Source: Salmonella enterica subsp. arizonae
GTDB taxonomy: Bacteria; Pseudomonadota; Gammaproteobacteria; Enterobacterales; Enterobacteriaceae
Assembly (NCBI RefSeq): GCF_008692845.1
Contig: NZ_VXJW01000001.1
Coordinates: 310,001 to 374,000 of the forward strand
Length of the DNA: 64,000 bases
Direction: 5' to 3'
Positions within the stretch are counted from its first letter, which is position 1. Each line of letters starts with the position of its first letter. Made by a program: the position numbers and the translations under genes. The notes under the pieces are model-generated. The model did no database searches and had not been told where the DNA came from. It worked only from the letters and a program-made list of their open reading frames with translations. Shown piece by piece: positions 19,041 to 28,910 of this stretch.

Positions 19041-20216
19041 CTACAGCTTGTTATAAACATGCGCTAAACGGCCCGTGCCGCTGGCGTTAACCGGAGACTC
19101 ATCCGCGCCGATAAAGGCAGATTCACCCGCCTTCAGTACCAGACGCTGTTCATCTTTACGTAACACCGCCTCACCCTCAACGCAGAACAGAATCGCGGCG
19201 CTGTGTTGGCCGATGCTCGTCTCCTGAAGCGCCAGGTCGTGCAGTGAAAAAGCAAAATCGTCAACCGGAATTGGGAAGTCCAGCTCCGCGCCGCTTTTCA
19301 CCGGGGCAGTCAGCAACTCGCTGGCAGGTTTAGGTTCGAACTTCACGTTCGCGACCAGCTCAGGGATGTCGATATATTTTGGCGTAAGGCCAGCGCGCAG
19401 AACGTTATCGGAGTTCGCCATGACTTCCAGCGCAACGCCCTGCAGATAAGCGTGAGGCGTTTCGGCAAACAGGAACATCGCCTCGCCGGGATTCAGTTTG
19501 ACCACATTCAGCAACAAAGGAGAGAAAAGCCCGCTGTCGTCAGGATAATACTCTGAAATCACGCGGATCGTTTGCCACGGTTCGCCTTGCTGGCTGTTAA
19601 GCGCCGCTTTGAGTACGGCTAACGCGCGGGATTTTTCTTCGCCTTGCATATTCAACAGGCTGGCGAAAAGCTGGCTCAGACGTTCAGCGTTCGGCGCCTG
19701 CAAAAAGTGGGCGATAGCGGAATGCGCGCCAGCGATAGGTTGCAGTAAAGAGACAATGTCAGAAAATTCGCGGAACGCGTTCATCGCCAGGAAAGGCGTC
19801 AGGGCAAAAACCAGCTCTGGTTTATGGTTAGGATCTTTATAGTTCCGCTCTGCGGCGTCCATGGGGATACCCGCCGCATTTTCTTTAGCGAAACCTATTT
19901 CGGAGTTGCGCTTATTCGGGTGCACCTGAATAGAGAGCGGCTGCGCGGCGCACAGTACTTTAAACAGAAACGGCAGTTCGCCGAAACGGTTGGCGACCGC
20001 TTCGCCCAGCAGGGCGGTTTTATTATTTTCGATGACGTCACGCAGGGAGACGGTTTCGCCGTTGGCGGTGGTGATTCGCGAGCTGCTTTTGGGATGCGCG
20101 CCCATCCAGAGTTCAGCCTGTGGCTGCTGCTGCGGATTTGCTATGCCATAAAGTTCCGTTAACGCAGTTTTACTTCCCCAGGCATAGTTTTGCACTGAGT
20201 TAATGAGTTTTTGCAT
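19041..20216 (-). CDS. manA: Mannose-6-phosphate isomerase ManA
   Basis: A 391-residue zinc enzyme that interconverts mannose-6-phosphate and fructose-6-phosphate, feeding both mannose use and GDP-mannose synthesis for surface polysaccharides. Zinc ligands Gln97 and His99 lie in SIQVHPNK; the FAETPHAYLQG segment holds a further His ligand. The start at 20216 (MQKLINSVQNYAWG) matches the E. coli protein and has AGGG upstream; a start ten codons earlier is less likely. It diverges from fumA. Confidence 0.96.
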   Translation of the reverse strand: MQKLINSVQNYAWGSKTALTELYGIANPQQQPQAELWMGAHPKSSSRITTANGETVSLRDVIENNKTALLGEAVANRFGELPFLFKVLCAAQPLSIQVHPNKRNSEIGFAKENAAGIPMDAAERNYKDPNHKPELVFALTPFLAMNAFREFSDIVSLLQPIAGAHSAIAHFLQAPNAERLSQLFASLLNMQGEEKSRALAVLKAALNSQQGEPWQTIRVISEYYPDDSGLFSPLLLNVVKLNPGEAMFLFAETPHAYLQGVALEVMANSDNVLRAGLTPKYIDIPELVANVKFEPKPASELLTAPVKSGAELDFPIPVDDFAFSLHDLALQETSIGQHSAAILFCVEGEAVLRKDEQRLVLKAGESAFIGADESPVNASGTGRLAHVYNKL

Positions 20217-20415
20217 TATCAAGCCCTGTTTCAATGTGGAAATCAATGGGAGGTATTAAACCAAGAAACCCGCATGAAGTAACCTCCGGGCGTAAAAAGT
20301 CGTACTTGTCTCAGTTTTTGTTAAAAAATTGTGTAGGATAGTGTTACTCGCTTTTAGTCGGGCAATGGAACACCTGCCCAGAGAATAACCATACCGAGCG
20401 GTAAGTGAGAGCACA

Positions 20416-22062
20416 ATGTCAAACAAACCCTTCTTTTATCAAGACCCTTTTCCCCTCAAAAAGGACGATACCGAGTACTACTTGTTGACCAGCGAACATG
20501 TTTCCGTCGCCGAATTCGAAGGACAAGAGATCCTGAAAGTCGCGCCGGAAGCGCTAACGTTGTTGGCGCGTCAGGCCTTCCACGATGCATCTTTTATGTT
20601 ACGTCCCGCGCATCAGCAGCAGGTGGCGGATATTCTGCGCGATCCGCAGGCCAGTGAAAACGACAAATATGTCGCGCTGCAATTCCTGCGAAACTCCGAT
20701 ATCGCGGCCAAGGGAGTGTTGCCCACCTGCCAGGATACCGGTACGGCCATTATTGTCGGCAAAAAAGGCCAACGCGTCTGGACTGGTGGAGGTGATGAAG
20801 CGGCGCTGGCTCGCGGCGTATATAACACCTATATCGAAGATAACCTGCGCTATTCGCAAAACGCGGCGCTGGATATGTACAAAGAGGTCAATACCGGTAC
20901 TAACCTGCCGGCGCAGATCGATCTCTACAGCGTCGATGGCGATGAATATAAATTCCTCTGTATCGCTAAAGGCGGCGGATCGGCGAATAAAACCTACCTC
21001 TATCAGGAGACAAAAGCGCTTCTGACGCCGGGTAAGCTCAAAAATTATCTCGTCGATAAGATGCGTACGCTGGGCACCGCCGCCTGTCCGCCGTATCACA
21101 TCGCGTTTGTCATTGGCGGCACCTCGACGGAAGCGAACCTGAAGACCGTTAAGCTGGCCTCGGCAAAATACTATGATGCGCTACCGACTGAAGGCAATGA
21201 ACACGGGCAGGCCTTCCGCGATATTGAACTGGAAAAAGAATTGTTGCTTGAGGCGCAAAATCTTGGCTTAGGCGCGCAGTTCGGCGGCAAATATTTCGCT
21301 CACGATATTCGAGTCATCCGATTGCCGCGCCATGGGGCATCGTGTCCGGTAGGTATGGGCGTGTCCTGCTCCGCAGATCGAAACATTAAAGCGAAGATCA
21401 ACCGGGAAGGGATCTGGATCGAGAAGCTGGAGCGCAATCCCGGTAAATATATTCCAGAGGCGCTGCGCCAGGCGGGAGAGGGCGAGGCGGTGCGCGTTGA
21501 TCTTAACCGTCCCATGAACGAGATACTGCAACAACTGTCGCAGTATCCGGTATCAACGCGCCTGTCGTTGAACGGCACGATTATTGTGGGCCGCGACATC
21601 GCGCACGCTAAACTGAAAGAACGGATGGACAGAGGCGAAGGTTTGCCGCAGTACATCAAAGATCATCCTATCTATTATGCGGGGCCGGCAAAAACGCCGG
21701 AAGGTTACGCCTCCGGGTCGCTTGGGCCGACTACTGCAGGGCGGATGGACTCCTATGTTGATCAGCTCCAGTCGCAGGGCGGCAGTATGATCATGCTCGC
21801 GAAAGGCAACCGTAGCCAGCAGGTAACCGATGCCTGTAAGAAACATGGCGGCTTCTACCTGGGCAGTATCGGCGGCCCGGCAGCCGTCCTGGCGCAGGGC
21901 AGTATCAAGCGCCTGGAGTGCGTAGAATATCCTGAACTGGGTATGGAGGCCATCTGGAAAATTGAAGTAGAGGATTTTCCAGCCTTTATTCTGGTGGATG
22001 ATAAAGGCAATGATTTTTTCCAGCAGATTCAGACGTCGCAGTGCGCACGCTGCGTTAAGTAA
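20416..22062 (+). CDS. fumA: Class I fumarate hydratase FumA ([4Fe-4S])
   Basis: A 548-residue iron-sulfur fumarase that interconverts fumarate and malate in the TCA cycle. Cys105 in [10 protein letters not shown] is one cluster ligand; the other two are the Cys in TAACPPYH and in [10 protein letters not shown]. The enzyme is oxygen-labile, in contrast with the downstream iron-free FumC, so the pair covers different redox and iron conditions. A terminator and a REP element follow, so fumC probably also has its own promoter. Confidence 0.97.
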   Translation: MSNKPFFYQDPFPLKKDDTEYYLLTSEHVSVAEFEGQEILKVAPEALTLLARQAFHDASFMLRPAHQQQVADILRDPQASENDKYVALQFLRNSDIAAKGVLPTCQDTGTAIIVGKKGQRVWTGGGDEAALARGVYNTYIEDNLRYSQNAALDMYKEVNTGTNLPAQIDLYSVDGDEYKFLCIAKGGGSANKTYLYQETKALLTPGKLKNYLVDKMRTLGTAACPPYHIAFVIGGTSTEANLKTVKLASAKYYDALPTEGNEHGQAFRDIELEKELLLEAQNLGLGAQFGGKYFAHDIRVIRLPRHGASCPVGMGVSCSADRNIKAKINREGIWIEKLERNPGKYIPEALRQAGEGEAVRVDLNRPMNEILQQLSQYPVSTRLSLNGTIIVGRDIAHAKLKERMDRGEGLPQYIKDHPIYYAGPAKTPEGYASGSLGPTTAGRMDSYVDQLQSQGGSMIMLAKGNRSQQVTDACKKHGGFYLGSIGGPAAVLAQGSIKRLECVEYPELGMEAIWKIEVEDFPAFILVDDKGNDFFQQIQTSQCARCVK

Positions 22063-22067
22063 CGTTG

Positions 22068-22088
22068 CCGCCCTGCGGGGCGGTAAAA
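22068..22088 (+). terminator. Terminator of fumA
   Basis: CCGCCC-TGCG-GGGCGG forms a 6-bp GC stem with a tetraloop, followed by TAAAATTTTT, directly after the fumA stop codon. Confidence 0.75.
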
Positions 22089-22113
22089 TTTTTGCTTAAC
22101 CAGACGCTATTTT

Positions 22114-22149
22114 GCCGGATAACGCCGCAAACGCCTTATCCGGCCTACA
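22114..22149. repeat. REP element between fumA and fumC
   Basis: GCCGGATAACG and CGCCTTATCCGGCCTACA form the typical REP palindrome. Confidence 0.85.
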
Positions 22150-22239
22150 CCGTTGTGTTGTTATCGTTAATACTCATAAGACCGCAACCATGTGGGAATG
22201 TCGACACATGACCTAATCAACTTGAGTAAGGAGCAGGTA

Positions 22240-23643
22240 ATGGTAACGGTACGTCGCGAGAAAGATTCGATGGGGGCGATTGAGGTCCCGGCAGATAAAC
22301 TGTGGGGGGCGCAAACTCAACGTTCGCTGGAGCATTTTCGGATCTCTACGGAGAAAATGCCTGTCTCGCTAATCCACGCGCTGGCGTTGACCAAGCGCGC
22401 CGCAGCGAAGGTCAACCAGGATTTAGGGTTACTGGCGGCGGAAAAAGCCAGCGCAATTATTCAGGCGGCTGATGAAGTGCTGGCGGGAAAACATGCTGAC
22501 GAGTTCCCGCTGGCGATCTGGCAAACCGGGTCCGGTACGCAAAGCAACATGAATATGAATGAGGTGTTGGCGAATCGCGCCAGTGAAATTTTGGGCGGCG
22601 TTCGCGGTATGGAACGTAAGGTGCATCCCAACGATGACGTCAATAAGAGTCAAAGCTCGAACGATGTTTTCCCAACCGCGATGCATGTGGCGGCGTTGCT
22701 GGCGTTACGCAAACATCTCATCCCCCAATTATCCGCATTAATAGATACGCTTCGCGAGAAATCTCACGCTTTCGCCGATATTGTCAAAATTGGTCGTACT
22801 CACCTGCAAGACGCGACGCCGCTCACCTTAGGCCAGGAGATTTCCGGTTGGGTAGCCATGTTGGAACATAACCTCAGACACATTGAGCATAGTTTACCGC
22901 ATGTCGCGGAACTGGCGCTCGGCGGAACTGCGGTAGGTACAGGCCTCAATACCCACCCGGAATATGCCCGGCGCGTGGCGCAGGAGCTGGCGACGATTAC
23001 CGCTACGCCGTTTGTTACCGCGCCTAATAAATTTGAAGCGCTGGCAGCCTGTGACGCGCTGGTACATGCGCATGGCGCATTAAAAGGGCTGGCGGCCTCG
23101 CTCATGAAAATCGCCAACGATGTTCGCTGGCTGGCGTCCGGCCCACGCTGCGGTATTGGGGAAATTGCTATCCCGGAGAATGAGCCAGGGAGTTCCATTA
23201 TGCCTGGCAAAGTGAACCCAACCCAGTGTGAAGCGGTAACAATGTTGTGCTGCCAGGTGATGGGGAACGATGTAGCCATCAACATGGGGGGCGCATCGGG
23301 CAACTTTGAGCTCAACGTGTATCGTCCGATGATTATTCATAATTTTCTGCAAACCGTGCGCCTACTGGCCGACGGCATGGCGAGTTTCAATAAACACTGT
23401 GCGTCAGGAATCGAGCCAAACCGCGAGCGTATTACGCAGTTGCTGAATGAGTCGCTGATGCTGGTCACTGCGCTCAATACGCACATCGGTTACGATAAAG
23501 CGGCGGAGATTGCGAAGAAGGCGCATAAAGAAGGGCTGACGCTCAAAGCCTCAGCCGTGGCATTAGGATACCTTAGCGACGAGGAGTTCGACGCCTGGGT
23601 ACGTCCAGAATTGATGGTTGGCAGTATGACGCCGGGACGTTAA
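22240..23643 (+). CDS. fumC: Class II fumarase FumC
   Basis: A 467-residue, iron-free and oxygen-stable fumarase of the aspartase/fumarase superfamily. The signature [11 protein letters not shown] with the catalytic Ser is present, as are [14 protein letters not shown] and [10 protein letters not shown]. The ATG at 22240 has a strong AAGGAG Shine-Dalgarno and gives the E. coli length; the ORF extends 16 codons further upstream without support. The stop codon overlaps that of tus by three bases. Confidence 0.97.
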   Translation: MVTVRREKDSMGAIEVPADKLWGAQTQRSLEHFRISTEKMPVSLIHALALTKRAAAKVNQDLGLLAAEKASAIIQAADEVLAGKHADEFPLAIWQTGSGTQSNMNMNEVLANRASEILGGVRGMERKVHPNDDVNKSQSSNDVFPTAMHVAALLALRKHLIPQLSALIDTLREKSHAFADIVKIGRTHLQDATPLTLGQEISGWVAMLEHNLRHIEHSLPHVAELALGGTAVGTGLNTHPEYARRVAQELATITATPFVTAPNKFEALAACDALVHAHGALKGLAASLMKIANDVRWLASGPRCGIGEIAIPENEPGSSIMPGKVNPTQCEAVTMLCCQVMGNDVAINMGGASGNFELNVYRPMIIHNFLQTVRLLADGMASFNKHCASGIEPNRERITQLLNESLMLVTALNTHIGYDKAAEIAKKAHKEGLTLKASAVALGYLSDEEFDAWVRPELMVGSMTPGR

Positions 23644-24569
23644 TCCGCCACATACAGGTGCAGTCGCGGAATAATCAGTCGCATCGGCTGCGCCTGTGGT
23701 TTAAAACGGTGCTGAATATTATCGGCGTCATAGTTTTCCAGCCCGCCAATATCCGGCACGCCAGCGCCGTTGTCCGTGTTGATTAACGCGATAATCGGCG
23801 TGGGGCAGGCATGTTGCACCTGTTTCTGCTGGCCCTTATACCAGATGCGGGCGATCGGCTGTACTTTAACCGGACGCTTAATTTTGAGTCGGGCCTGCTG
23901 CGGTAAGGCGGCGATATCCTGATATTCCCGTTCCAGCTTGAATTGCCACTGTTCGCGCGTCCACGGTGGGACGCTGCGCGTTGACGAGAGACTTTTTTTC
24001 AACTGGCTCAGAACCTCATCCCGGCTTAAATTTTTAATAATATGTTTATTCGCCCAACCGAAACGTATGGTGGCTGGGTTATTGATAAGCGTCAGGGTGC
24101 GGTAAGCGTTCAAGGTAATTAAGCCGGGCAGATAACGATGCACCCACTCAAAACGTGCCGCTGAGGGAAGACCGGACTCTACCGTAACCATCTGCCCGAA
24201 GGTGGTTTTCAACTGGTTAATGCGCTGTACCTGATTTTCCAGATCTAGCTGTGTCGCATTATCCACTTGATAGCATAAGACGCCAGGCAGGCGGACGGCG
24301 GCTTTACTGCTGCGGTTTTCGGACTGCTGTTGAATAAACAAATGGCGATAGTGACGTAGCGCCAGCGCTTCGGCCTCTTTCCCCAGATGTTGCGTTACCT
24401 CGATAGTGTCCAGCGGCGCATGTTCCGCCTCTTTGGTCACCTGCGGCAGTGAAAAGACACGGGCGATAAGTAGCGAATGCTGCTGTAGATTATCCGTCAG
24501 CGCCGCCAGGTGTTGTTCTATCTGGCGAAAAGTGCCATTCAGGCGTTCAACGAGATCGTAGCGGGACAT
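23640..24569 (-). CDS. tus: Replication terminus-binding protein Tus
   Basis: A 309-residue monomeric protein that binds Ter sites and stops the replicative helicase from one direction, trapping forks in the terminus. The conserved DNA-contacting regions [25 protein letters not shown] and [20 protein letters not shown] match E. coli Tus. The ATG at 24569 is used; a GTG four codons upstream falls inside the Ter site. Its promoter/leader overlaps Ter, giving autorepression as known for E. coli. The end overlaps fumC. Confidence 0.97.
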   Translation of the reverse strand: MSRYDLVERLNGTFRQIEQHLAALTDNLQQHSLLIARVFSLPQVTKEAEHAPLDTIEVTQHLGKEAEALALRHYRHLFIQQQSENRSSKAAVRLPGVLCYQVDNATQLDLENQVQRINQLKTTFGQMVTVESGLPSAARFEWVHRYLPGLITLNAYRTLTLINNPATIRFGWANKHIIKNLSRDEVLSQLKKSLSSTRSVPPWTREQWQFKLEREYQDIAALPQQARLKIKRPVKVQPIARIWYKGQQKQVQHACPTPIIALINTDNGAGVPDIGGLENYDADNIQHRFKPQAQPMRLIIPRLHLYVAD

Positions 24570-24579
24570 TGTATTACTC

Positions 24580-24598
24580 ACTTTAGTTACAACATACT
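24580..24598 (-). promoter_or_regulatory. Replication terminator site (TerB type) upstream of tus
   Basis: On the minus strand the core AGTATGTTGTAACTAAAGT matches the Ter consensus AGNATGTTGTAACTAAA throughout. It lies 11 bases before the tus start codon. By the known polarity of Ter, the AGTATG end is the blocking face, so forks moving towards lower window coordinates are arrested. Confidence 0.96.
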
Positions 24599-24644
24599 AT
24601 CTGTATAGCACAGTTCCCACAGCTCAACCAGCGTGCACAATAAG

Positions 24645-25946
24645 TCAGGCAGCGGCCATGCCGGGAATCCCGTGCCAGACCGGCCAGTGAAAGATAAATT
24701 TTGCGCCGCCCAGTTCGCTATCGTCACAGGCGACGCTACCGCCCATCGCCAGCGCGATAGAGTGTACGATGGCAAGTCCAAGCCCGCAGCCGCCTGTAGT
24801 CCGGTCCCTGCTGGGATCGAGTCTGACAAAAGGTTCAAATATGCGTTCTCGCGCATCTGCTTCAATGCCGGGGCCATCATCTTCGACAATCAGCGTTGCC
24901 TGACTTCCGTCGAGTAACAGACTGACCTGAACGGTGGTATGACTGTAACGCAACGCATTGTTCAGCAGGTTGTCCAGCACCCGCGCCATTAAGCGCATAT
25001 CAAGCGCGCCATAATTACCTGTTGCGCATGTGTGAAGGTTTACGGCGCGTTCTGGATTAACGCTCTGCACATCCTGCAAATGCGCACTCAACCAGGCGGG
25101 GAGATCGGGTTCTGTCAGCATCAGTTCATTTTGTGGCCGATCAAGGCGCGCATAGGTGAGTAGCTCTTCAATCAGCGCTTCCAGTTGACCAATATCGCGA
25201 TTTAGCGCCTGCGACTCCGGCGGCGTCAGGTTTTCACTCATTTCAAGCCGGTAGCGTAAACGTACCAGCGGAGTGCGAAGCTCATGGGCAATACCGTCAA
25301 TTAGCTGTTTTTTACTGGCGATCAGGGCGTTAATATTATCTGCCATTTGGTTGAACGCCACGCCCAGACGTTCAAAGCTGGAACCATTATCGAAATGCAG
25401 GCGTTCAGTCAAATGACCCTCGCCAAAGCGCTGCGCGGCGGATTCAAGCCTGAGCATCTCTTGCCAGTGCGGTCGCATCCAGATAAATACTGGGAAGGCG
25501 AGAGAAAAAGCGATGAGCGCCATTAAAGCGATATCCAGTAGCCGCATTTGATGCAGGAAATAGAGATAGGGCACCGGGCCGACCGCCAGTACATAATGGC
25601 TGCGTGGGATACGCTGAATAAAGGTGTATTGATCGTCAAGCGCGACAATATCGCCTTCACGCAGTCGCTGCGCGGTGGCGGCATCAAGTTTATAGTGGTT
25701 TAACGGTTCAACGCGTAAATCGAACGAGAGGTTCAGGTCCATCTCTTTCAGCGTTTTCCCCCATTCACGCGGCGGAATTTCCCGCAGTTCGCTGCGCATC
25801 AGATACAGCGAACTTTTCATCAAATCGTCAAGCGATTGCCTTCCCGCGCGTTCGGCGGTGAATTTGTACACCAGCCCGACCAATAACGTCATGACCAGAA
25901 AACAGACGAACAGCAGAAGATAAAATTGCACAAACAGCTTTTTCAT
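24645..25946 (-). CDS. rstB: Sensor histidine kinase RstB
   Basis: A 433-residue inner-membrane kinase, partner of RstA. Helices at about residues 4-26 and 135-156 enclose a periplasmic sensor domain; a HAMP linker follows, then the H-box with His221 in DGIAHELRTPLVRLR, and the ATPase motifs NNALRYSHT, EDDGPGIEADARERIFEPFVR and GGCGLGLAIV. The ATG at 25946 gives the E. coli N-terminus; a GTG eight codons upstream is less likely. In E. coli rstB directly follows rstA; here 2.1 kb of other DNA separates them. Confidence 0.96.
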   Translation of the reverse strand: MKKLFVQFYLLLFVCFLVMTLLVGLVYKFTAERAGRQSLDDLMKSSLYLMRSELREIPPREWGKTLKEMDLNLSFDLRVEPLNHYKLDAATAQRLREGDIVALDDQYTFIQRIPRSHYVLAVGPVPYLYFLHQMRLLDIALMALIAFSLAFPVFIWMRPHWQEMLRLESAAQRFGEGHLTERLHFDNGSSFERLGVAFNQMADNINALIASKKQLIDGIAHELRTPLVRLRYRLEMSENLTPPESQALNRDIGQLEALIEELLTYARLDRPQNELMLTEPDLPAWLSAHLQDVQSVNPERAVNLHTCATGNYGALDMRLMARVLDNLLNNALRYSHTTVQVSLLLDGSQATLIVEDDGPGIEADARERIFEPFVRLDPSRDRTTGGCGLGLAIVHSIALAMGGSVACDDSELGGAKFIFHWPVWHGIPGMAAA

Positions 25947-26070
25947 CAACAACCACCGGGGTATTAACACATTAACTTATAGGTTTTTTATATTGCGGCT
26001 CCGGCGGGAAAGATTTCCCGTCAGCGCTGCTGGTGGGTTATAAAAGCAGGCTTTGCGTCAACTAACAACC

Positions 26071-26330
26071 TTATTGTCCGGCGTTGAGTTCCAAACTTTC
26101 GTAAACAATGCGTCCATCGACAATCGTCAAAAGAGCGCGGATGGTATCAATTCTGCCTCACTGCATCGTCATAAATGGCTGATTAGTACCGTCAGTTCGG
26201 TCTGTTTTCCGATGCTAAGCTGTCTCCGGTTTTGTTCGACAAAGTCGAGTCAGGCGGCATGGCGTGTATGTAACGTTAGCGCTTCCAGACGCGTGAGCCG
26301 TTCGCTGGCGGGTTTACGAACAGAACCGCT
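26071..26330 (-). pseudogene. Remnant of an amidohydrolase (YtcJ-like) C-terminus
   Basis: Reading the minus strand, two frames together give a recognisable amidohydrolase C-terminal end: first a stretch resembling ERLTRLEALTLHTRHAA, a stop, then DFVEQNRRQLSIGKQTEL followed by TVLISHL and a stop, then in another frame RALLTIVDGRIVYESLEL before a final TAA at 26071. The pattern (start-of-helix, x-G-x-L-x-x-G-K-x-A-D-L-x-V-L, then V-x-G-x-x-V-Y) is the standard end of YtcJ-type metal-dependent hydrolases. At least one internal stop and one frame change mean it is broken, and the N-terminal ~80% is missing. Confidence 0.7.
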
Positions 26331-26347
26331 TGAGAAATAGTGTGTTC

Positions 26348-26367
26348 TCTTTTTTTGAACAGTGGCG
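26348..26367. repeat. Direct repeat copy 1 (20 bp) left of ompN
   Basis: Twenty bases identical to 27975-27994: TC, seven T, then GAACAGTGGCG. The two copies bracket the porin gene. Confidence 0.85.
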
Positions 26368-26369
26368 AA

Positions 26370-26402
26370 AAAACAGAAAAGCCCGCCAAAATGGCGGGCT
26401 GA
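26370..26402 (-). terminator. Terminator of ompN
   Basis: On the minus strand GCCCGCC-ATTTT-GGCGGGC forms a 7-bp GC stem, followed by TTTTCTGTTTTTTC, just past the porin stop codon. Confidence 0.88.
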
Positions 26403-26419
26403 CGATCGTGATGGCTAAG

Positions 26420-27571
26420 TCAGAACTGGTAAACCATACCCAGCGCGACGATATCATCAGTGCTGATACCAGCATCTTTATAGAACTGGTCGTCGTCATC
26501 CAGCAGGTTGATTTTATAATCAACATAGGTAGATAAATTTTTGTTGAAATAGTAGGTAGCGCCTACATCAGCATATTTAACCAAGTCTTTATCGTCGCCA
26601 TTCACGTTGTTATAGCTCAGATCCTTACCTTTAGACATCAGGAAGGAAACTGCCGGACGCAGGCCGAAGTCAAATTGATATTGAGCTGTAACTTCGAAGT
26701 TTTGCGTTTTGTTTGCTACGCCGCCAGCATAACCTGTATCCGTTTTACCATAAGGCGTCATATTACGAGTTTCGGAATACATAGTCGCTAAGTAGATGTT
26801 GTTGGCATCATATTTCAAACCTGCTGTCCACGCGTCAGCTTTGTCGCCGCCAGCAATAGTACCTCCGGCATTAACTTGCTCATTAGTACGGTCGGAAGTG
26901 GTATATGCAGCGCCTGCGCTGAAGCCCATTCCAATATCATAGGTAGTAGAAATACCAAAACCATCCCCATTATCGTAACGCATATCGTCACTATCATTAC
27001 GGTTATTGGTGCCGATATTTACATCGTCAGCACTCTGGCTTTCATTTTTACCCTGGTATTGCAGCGCAAAATTCAGACCGTCTACCAGACCGAAGAAATC
27101 AGTGTTGCGATAGGTTGCTACACCGTTAGCACGGCCGGTCATATAGTTGTCGGCGTAAGTATAGGAGTCGCCGCCGAACTCAGGCAGCATATCGGTCCAG
27201 CCTTCTACGTCGTACAGGACGCCGTAGTTACGACCGTAGTCGAATGAACCATAGTCACCGAATTTCAGGCCGGCGAATGCCAGGCGAGTCCAGGAATTAG
27301 CGCCATCGCCTTCGGAAGTGTTCGTCTGTACATTATATTCCCACTGGCCGTAACCGGTCAGTTGATCGTTAATCTGTGTTTCGCCTTTGAAGCCGAAACG
27401 AACATAGGTCTGGTCGCCATCTTTAGAAGAGTCATCAGAGAAATAGTGCAGGCCGTCTATTTTACCATAAAGGTCCAGTTTATTACCGTCTTTGTTATAA
27501 ATTTCAGCGGCGTGTACCGCGCCAGCGGCCAGCAGAGCCGGGATGACAAGTGCCAATACTTTTCTTTTCAT
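26420..27571 (-). CDS. ompN: OmpN-type general porin
   Basis: A 383-residue trimeric outer-membrane porin of the OmpC/OmpF/PhoE family. It has a signal peptide [21 protein letters not shown], mature start [16 protein letters not shown], the loop-3 region [35 protein letters not shown], and the terminal Phe (GMVYQF) needed for assembly. It is closest in my memory to E. coli OmpN (377 residues); the name OmpS2 is also used for a quiescent Salmonella porin of this type. It is inserted between rstA and rstB and flanked by a 20-bp direct repeat. The upstream 260 bp is very A+T-rich, as expected for H-NS-silenced DNA. Confidence 0.9.
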   Translation of the reverse strand: MKRKVLALVIPALLAAGAVHAAEIYNKDGNKLDLYGKIDGLHYFSDDSSKDGDQTYVRFGFKGETQINDQLTGYGQWEYNVQTNTSEGDGANSWTRLAFAGLKFGDYGSFDYGRNYGVLYDVEGWTDMLPEFGGDSYTYADNYMTGRANGVATYRNTDFFGLVDGLNFALQYQGKNESQSADDVNIGTNNRNDSDDMRYDNGDGFGISTTYDIGMGFSAGAAYTTSDRTNEQVNAGGTIAGGDKADAWTAGLKYDANNIYLATMYSETRNMTPYGKTDTGYAGGVANKTQNFEVTAQYQFDFGLRPAVSFLMSKGKDLSYNNVNGDDKDLVKYADVGATYYFNKNLSTYVDYKINLLDDDDQFYKDAGISTDDIVALGMVYQF

Positions 27572-28049
27572 TTTTTTATCCTTAAAAACTTAACTTATTT
27601 GCAAAAGATTGAACTTCTACAGATTCGTTGAATCAAAGGCATCCTAATCCTAATGATATTATTTCAGCAAACGCTAAGTTTTTTTATATGTTATTAATTA
27701 ATACAAAATTTACCTTTGGAAATGGTCATATTTAATATGAATATATCAGTGATAATATATTTATACATATGATTTGTTTTGTTTGACATTTTGCGGAAAA
27801 AGACGTCAATAGATCGAAATGCAAGCATTCTATTATCAAGTTTGTGAGTCGGCTTTGAGTTTTTTTAATTTAAATTTTGTGGCGAAAAAGACATAATGCT
27901 GAAGCGCAAGGCTAAATAAAATCCTAATAAAGAATCTGTTTCGACGAATAAGAAGCGCATTTATATATACGGTGTCTTTTTTTGAACAGTGGCGGCGGCG
28001 TGCATCGCCACGATAACTCGAAAAAAGCGGGTAAAACCTGACGGCTAAT
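27572..28049. other. A+T-rich gene-free interval between ompN and rstA
   Basis: About 478 bp. The right part next to rstA holds the second copy of the 20-bp direct repeat; the left part next to ompN is strongly A+T-rich and should carry the ompN promoter. A minus-strand ORF of 83 codons (27836-28087) starts inside rstA and has no family likeness, so it is not called. Confidence 0.6.
27975..27994. repeat. Direct repeat copy 2 (20 bp) right of ompN
   Basis: Identical to 26348-26367 and in the same orientation; the two copies lie 1627 bp apart. Confidence 0.85.
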
Positions 28050-28784
28050 TTACTCCTTTGTCGTCTCGTCCCAGGCATGAGGGGCAAAGAGATAGCCTTT
28101 ATTACGAATGGTCTTTATACGATAGGGTTCAGCAGCGCTATCCAGCAGTTTCTTACGTAGACGGGAAATCGCCACATCTACGCTGCGATCCAGACCATCG
28201 TAATTGACACCGCGTAGCGTTTTCAACAACGCGTCCCGATCCATAATTTGTCCGGCGTGTGTCGCCAGTTCCCAGAGCAATTCAAAATCGGCAGTAGAGA
28301 GTGAGATAAGCTCACCATTGAGCTGGACCGCACGGTTAAGGGGATCGATGGTTAACGCGCCAAAACGCAGCGTTTTATGCGGCGTAAGAGCGCTCTCCTG
28401 TAAACTTTTTGCCTGTTGCGCCTGTTTGTTTTGCCGCAGGTGCAAGCGCAGGCGCGCCAGCAAAACGGCTGGAGGTGTGGTTTTGAGGATGTAGTCGCAG
28501 GCGCCCATCTCCAGCGCCAGAATATGATTCATATCACTATCCAGCGAGGTGAGCAGGACAATCGGGCCTTGCCAGCGGCCGCGTAAATCGCGGCATATTG
28601 TCATACCATCTTTACCTGGAAGCATAATATCCAGTAAGACCAGATCGGGCTGAGTAGTGAGGATAAGATCTTCCGCCCGGTCACCACGTGGCTCAACGAT
28701 GACATCAATGTCATGTTTTGCCAGATAGGCGGCAATGAGAGAACCCACTTCAGAGTCGTCTTCAACAAATACAATGCGGTTCAT
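28050..28784 (-). CDS. rstA: Response regulator RstA (OmpR family)
   Basis: A 244-residue regulator with a receiver domain (phospho-acceptor Asp52 in VLLDIMLPG; Lys in LTSLDSDM/YILKT) and a C-terminal winged helix of the OmpR/PhoB type (about 145-240: DRDALLKTLRGVNYDGLDRSVDVAISRLRKKL). It is known to respond to low Mg/acid through PhoP and to act on asr and other genes. Its cognate kinase gene rstB is displaced 2.1 kb downstream by the ompN insert, so the pair may not share a transcript here. Confidence 0.96.
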   Translation of the reverse strand: MNRIVFVEDDSEVGSLIAAYLAKHDIDVIVEPRGDRAEDLILTTQPDLVLLDIMLPGKDGMTICRDLRGRWQGPIVLLTSLDSDMNHILALEMGACDYILKTTPPAVLLARLRLHLRQNKQAQQAKSLQESALTPHKTLRFGALTIDPLNRAVQLNGELISLSTADFELLWELATHAGQIMDRDALLKTLRGVNYDGLDRSVDVAISRLRKKLLDSAAEPYRIKTIRNKGYLFAPHAWDETTKE

Positions 28785-28839
28785 ATTATTAATGGCGAAT
28801 AAAAAACGTCAACATACACCGCCTCCGTTTTCCCTTCCA

Positions 28840-28856
28840 TAAATCTTTTCTAAACG
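28840..28856 (-). promoter_or_regulatory. PhoP-box-like direct repeat upstream of rstA
   Basis: On the minus strand CGTTTA-GAAAA-GATTTA matches the PhoP box pattern (T/G)GTTTA-N5-(T/G)GTTTA at most positions, 56-72 bp before the rstA start. PhoP control of rstA is established in E. coli; the spacing to a -10 element is not obvious here. Confidence 0.5.
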
Positions 28857-28910
28857 AGATCGGTTCCGTTATGCTACACAATGTTGTTATTAGCGTGTTA
28901 AGGGAAGGTA

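Noticed and set aside
27836-28087. 83-codon minus-strand ORF at the end of rstA
   Set aside because: Starts inside rstA in another frame and shows no conserved composition.
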